Source of the DNA: Atopobium sp. oral taxon 199 str. F0494
GTDB lineage: Bacteria; Actinomycetota; Coriobacteriia; Coriobacteriales; Atopobiaceae
Assembly (NCBI RefSeq): GCF_000411555.1
Contig: NZ_KE150486.1
Coordinates: 1,116,001 to 1,180,000, forward strand
DNA: 64,000 nt
Direction: 5' to 3'
Part shown: piece by piece, positions 62,686 through 64,000 of the stretch
How positions within the stretch are numbered: the first letter of the stretch is position 1
How the letters are laid out: every line of letters starts with the position of its first letter
Translations under genes and position numbers: made by a program
Notes under the pieces: model-generated
Databases searched by the model: none
Seen by the model: only the letters and a program-made list of their open reading frames with translations
What the model was told of the DNA's origin: nothing

Positions 62686-62714
62686 TTGACCCTGTGAAAG
62701 CTGCGTTGTATTAT
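62686..62714 (+). promoter_or_regulatory. Promoter of tRNA-Ile
   Basis: TTGACC (62686-62691), exactly 17 bp, then TATTAT (62709-62714), 13 bp before the mature tRNA. This is the best-matching promoter in the window. Confidence 0.8.
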
Positions 62715-62727
62715 TGCTTCCTGCGTT

Positions 62728-62804
62728 GGGCCTGTAGCTCAGTTGGTCAGAGCGTCCGGCTGATAACCGGGAGGTCACAAGTTCGAACCTTGTCAGGCCC
62801 ACCA
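62728..62804 (+). tRNA. tRNA-Ile (GAT)
   Basis: 77 nt including CCA. The acceptor is GGGCCTG/CAGGCCC, the anticodon loop CTGATAA lies within CCGG pairs, and the T-arm has ACAAGTTCGAACCTTGT. It stands outside any rRNA operon. Confidence 0.97.
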
Positions 62805-62819
62805 CTTTCTTGACAATAG

Positions 62820-62860
62820 TCACCCCAGCGATAGCCGAGTCGCCGCTGGGGTGATTATTA
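62820..62860 (+). terminator. Hairpin between tRNA-Ile and tRNA-Ala
   Basis: A perfect 11-bp stem (62820-62830 with 62844-62854) is followed by TTATTA. It looks like a terminator. No clear promoter was seen before tRNA-Ala, so partial read-through is possible. Confidence 0.6.
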
Positions 62861-62894
62861 AAAGCGCCTGAGGTGTGTTTAGGCGTATCTGTAC

Positions 62895-62970
62895 GGGGAA
62901 TTAGCTCAGCTGGGAGAGCGCGGGCTTTGCAAGCCTGAGGTCAGGGGTTCGATCCCCCTATTCTCCACCA
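62895..62970 (+). tRNA. tRNA-Ala (TGC)
   Basis: 76 nt including CCA. The acceptor is GGGGAAT/ATTCTCC, the anticodon loop TTTGCAA is flanked by GGC/GCC, and the T-arm has AGGGGTTCGATCCCCC. Confidence 0.97.
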
Positions 62971-62977
62971 AACATTC

Positions 62978-63008
62978 AGGTCAGAGGCGTGCGTCTCTGA
63001 CCTTTTTA
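62978..63008 (+). terminator. Terminator after tRNA-Ala
   Basis: An AGGTCAGAG/CTCTGACCT stem (62978-62986 with 62995-63003) is followed by TTTTAC. Confidence 0.75.
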
Positions 63009-63130
63009 CTGTCGAAAAAATTCAAAGCGGATACCGCAAGGCGTTAATATTGTCCGCTTGGCGAAAAGTCGCAACATTTCACAAAAAAGTGAGTAGGATT
63101 TTACTAAGAGTACGTTCTTTTCATTGGAGC

Positions 63131-63144
63131 TGTGGATACCCACA
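63131..63144. promoter_or_regulatory. Inverted repeat before the binding-protein gene
   Basis: TGTGG-ATAC-CCACA, 5-bp arms, ends 18 bp before the ATG. The left part also resembles a canonical DnaA box with one mismatch. Function unknown. Confidence 0.25.
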
Positions 63145-63162
63145 AAAGAGAAAAGAGTTCTT

Positions 63163-64000
63163 ATGACTAACCTTACTCGTCGCGGCTTTTTTGGCATGAG
63201 CGCGATTGCGGCCGGCCTAGGTCTTGCAGCGTGCAACAATTCAGACAAAAAAGACGATTCCGACAAGAGCGGTGACTCAAAAGGCGCGGCCGACGTCAAC
63301 TCTATTGAGACTGTTGGCGCTTCTGAAGAGCTGGTAAAAGCCGCTAAAGAAGAGGGCAAGCTGGTAGTGTATGGCTCCTGTGAAGAGGAGTATATGAATG
63401 CCGTGTGCAACAACTTCAAAAAGCTGTATGGCATTGAGGTTCAGGCGCAGCGTCTGTCCACCGGTGAAGTTGCCGCAAAGATTGAGGAAGAAAACGGACA
63501 TCCGTCTGCTGACGTGTGGTTCGGTGGCACAACTGATCCCTATAATGTGACATCCGCAAAAGGCCTGCTTGAGCAGTATGAGCCAAAGAACGCGTCCCAC
63601 TTGATTTCTGATAAGTTCAAGAGCACGAATAACGATTGGTATGGCATTTACAAGGGCATCTTGGGTATTATGTACGATAAGAACGAGCTTGAGCGTCTCA
63701 AGGTTGATCCTCCGCAGGACTACAAGGACCTCACTGACGCTAAGTATAAGGGTCTTATCTGGTCGTCCAACTACAATACCGCCGGTACTGCGAAGCTGAT
63801 TATCAATACCGTTATTCAGAAGTATGGTCACGACCAGGGTGTGCAGTATCTTGTTGATCTCGATAAAAACATCGCCCAATATACCAAGAGCGGCTCTGGC
63901 CCCTCTAAGGCCATTGGCACTGGCGAGTGCGTTATCGGCATCGGCATGCTCCACGACGGTATCTACCAGATTGTTGACCAGGAGCATGACAACATCGGTC
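63163..64000 (+). CDS. ABC-transporter substrate-binding Tat lipoprotein (3' end outside window)
   Basis: At least 279 codons, running off the edge. The N-terminus MTNLTRRGFFGMSAIAAGLG ends in LAAC, a twin-arginine signal joined to a lipobox (Cys near 26), so a Tat-exported lipoprotein is expected. A Lys/Asp/Ser-rich spacer follows, then EGKLVVYGSCEEEYMNAVC, PSADVWFGGTTDPYNVTSAK and LGIMYDKNEL, the pattern of family-1 solute-binding proteins of the Fe(III)/phosphonate/polyamine-type transporters (FbpA/PotD-like). The substrate cannot be decided here. AAAGAG precedes the start, and permease and ATPase genes probably follow to the right. Confidence 0.88.
   Translation, partial: MTNLTRRGFFGMSAIAAGLGLAACNNSDKKDDSDKSGDSKGAADVNSIETVGASEELVKAAKEEGKLVVYGSCEEEYMNAVCNNFKKLYGIEVQAQRLSTGEVAAKIEEENGHPSADVWFGGTTDPYNVTSAKGLLEQYEPKNASHLISDKFKSTNNDWYGIYKGILGIMYDKNELERLKVDPPQDYKDLTDAKYKGLIWSSNYNTAGTAKLIINTVIQKYGHDQGVQYLVDLDKNIAQYTKSGSGPSKAIGTGECVIGIGMLHDGIYQIVDQEHDNIG

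Overview
The window crosses the replication origin of a low-to-mid GC, anaerobic actinobacterium. The best fit is class Coriobacteriia, probably Atopobiaceae (Atopobium/Lancefieldella/Olsenella-like). This is inferred from three things seen here: an actinobacterial Ser/Thr-kinase, FHA and phosphatase operon, an anaerobe's pyruvate:ferredoxin oxidoreductase with a carbamate kinase, and the order yidC-yidD-rnpA-rpmH / dnaA-dnaN-recF-DUF721-gyrB-gyrA. No rRNA, insertion sequence, prophage or CRISPR array was recognised.

Layout. 1-10.3 kb (mostly minus strand): a queuosine-precursor transporter (queT), a MurT/GatD-like pair whose glutaminase catalytic residues are missing, carbamate kinase, pyruvate:ferredoxin oxidoreductase, an unknown protein and purH. 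10.5-14.7 kb: a GNAT acetyltransferase, glutamyl-Q tRNA(Asp) synthetase, tRNA-Ser and tRNA-Arg, serS and a small membrane protein. 15-24.5 kb (plus strand): a cell-wall and division signalling operon with a kinase, two FHA proteins, a PP2C phosphatase, a single-chain SEDS polymerase/class B PBP fusion and a PASTA kinase. 24.6-33.6 kb (minus): an XRE/LiaX-like regulator, purC, a two-component system, a Tat lipoprotein, purB, an M29 aminopeptidase and tRNAs Arg, Lys and Gly. 33.9-36.2 kb: a sortase-anchored thioester adhesin with four 11-bp tandem repeats upstream. 36-46 kb: an M28-like membrane protein, a WYL regulator pair, a DnaQ-DinG helicase, ddl and rlmN.

46-62 kb is the origin region. 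parB-parA with two perfect parS sites, rsmG, jag, yidC, yidD, rnpA and rpmH read leftward. dnaA, dnaN, recF, the DUF721 gene, gyrB and gyrA read rightward. The origin appears split in two around a gene for a GHKL-ATPase/winged-helix protein. Its repeated 9-mer is TTTTCAACA rather than TTATCCACA, and the DnaA recognition helix is changed at two of its usual base-contacting residues. 62-64 kb holds a bifunctional-nuclease-family protein, tRNA-Ile, tRNA-Ala and the start of a Tat-exported ABC-transporter binding protein.

The points most worth following are the non-canonical split origin with its embedded ATPase gene, the catalytically stripped MurT/GatD pair, the SEDS-PBP fusion inside a kinase operon, and the phased repeats in front of the adhesin.
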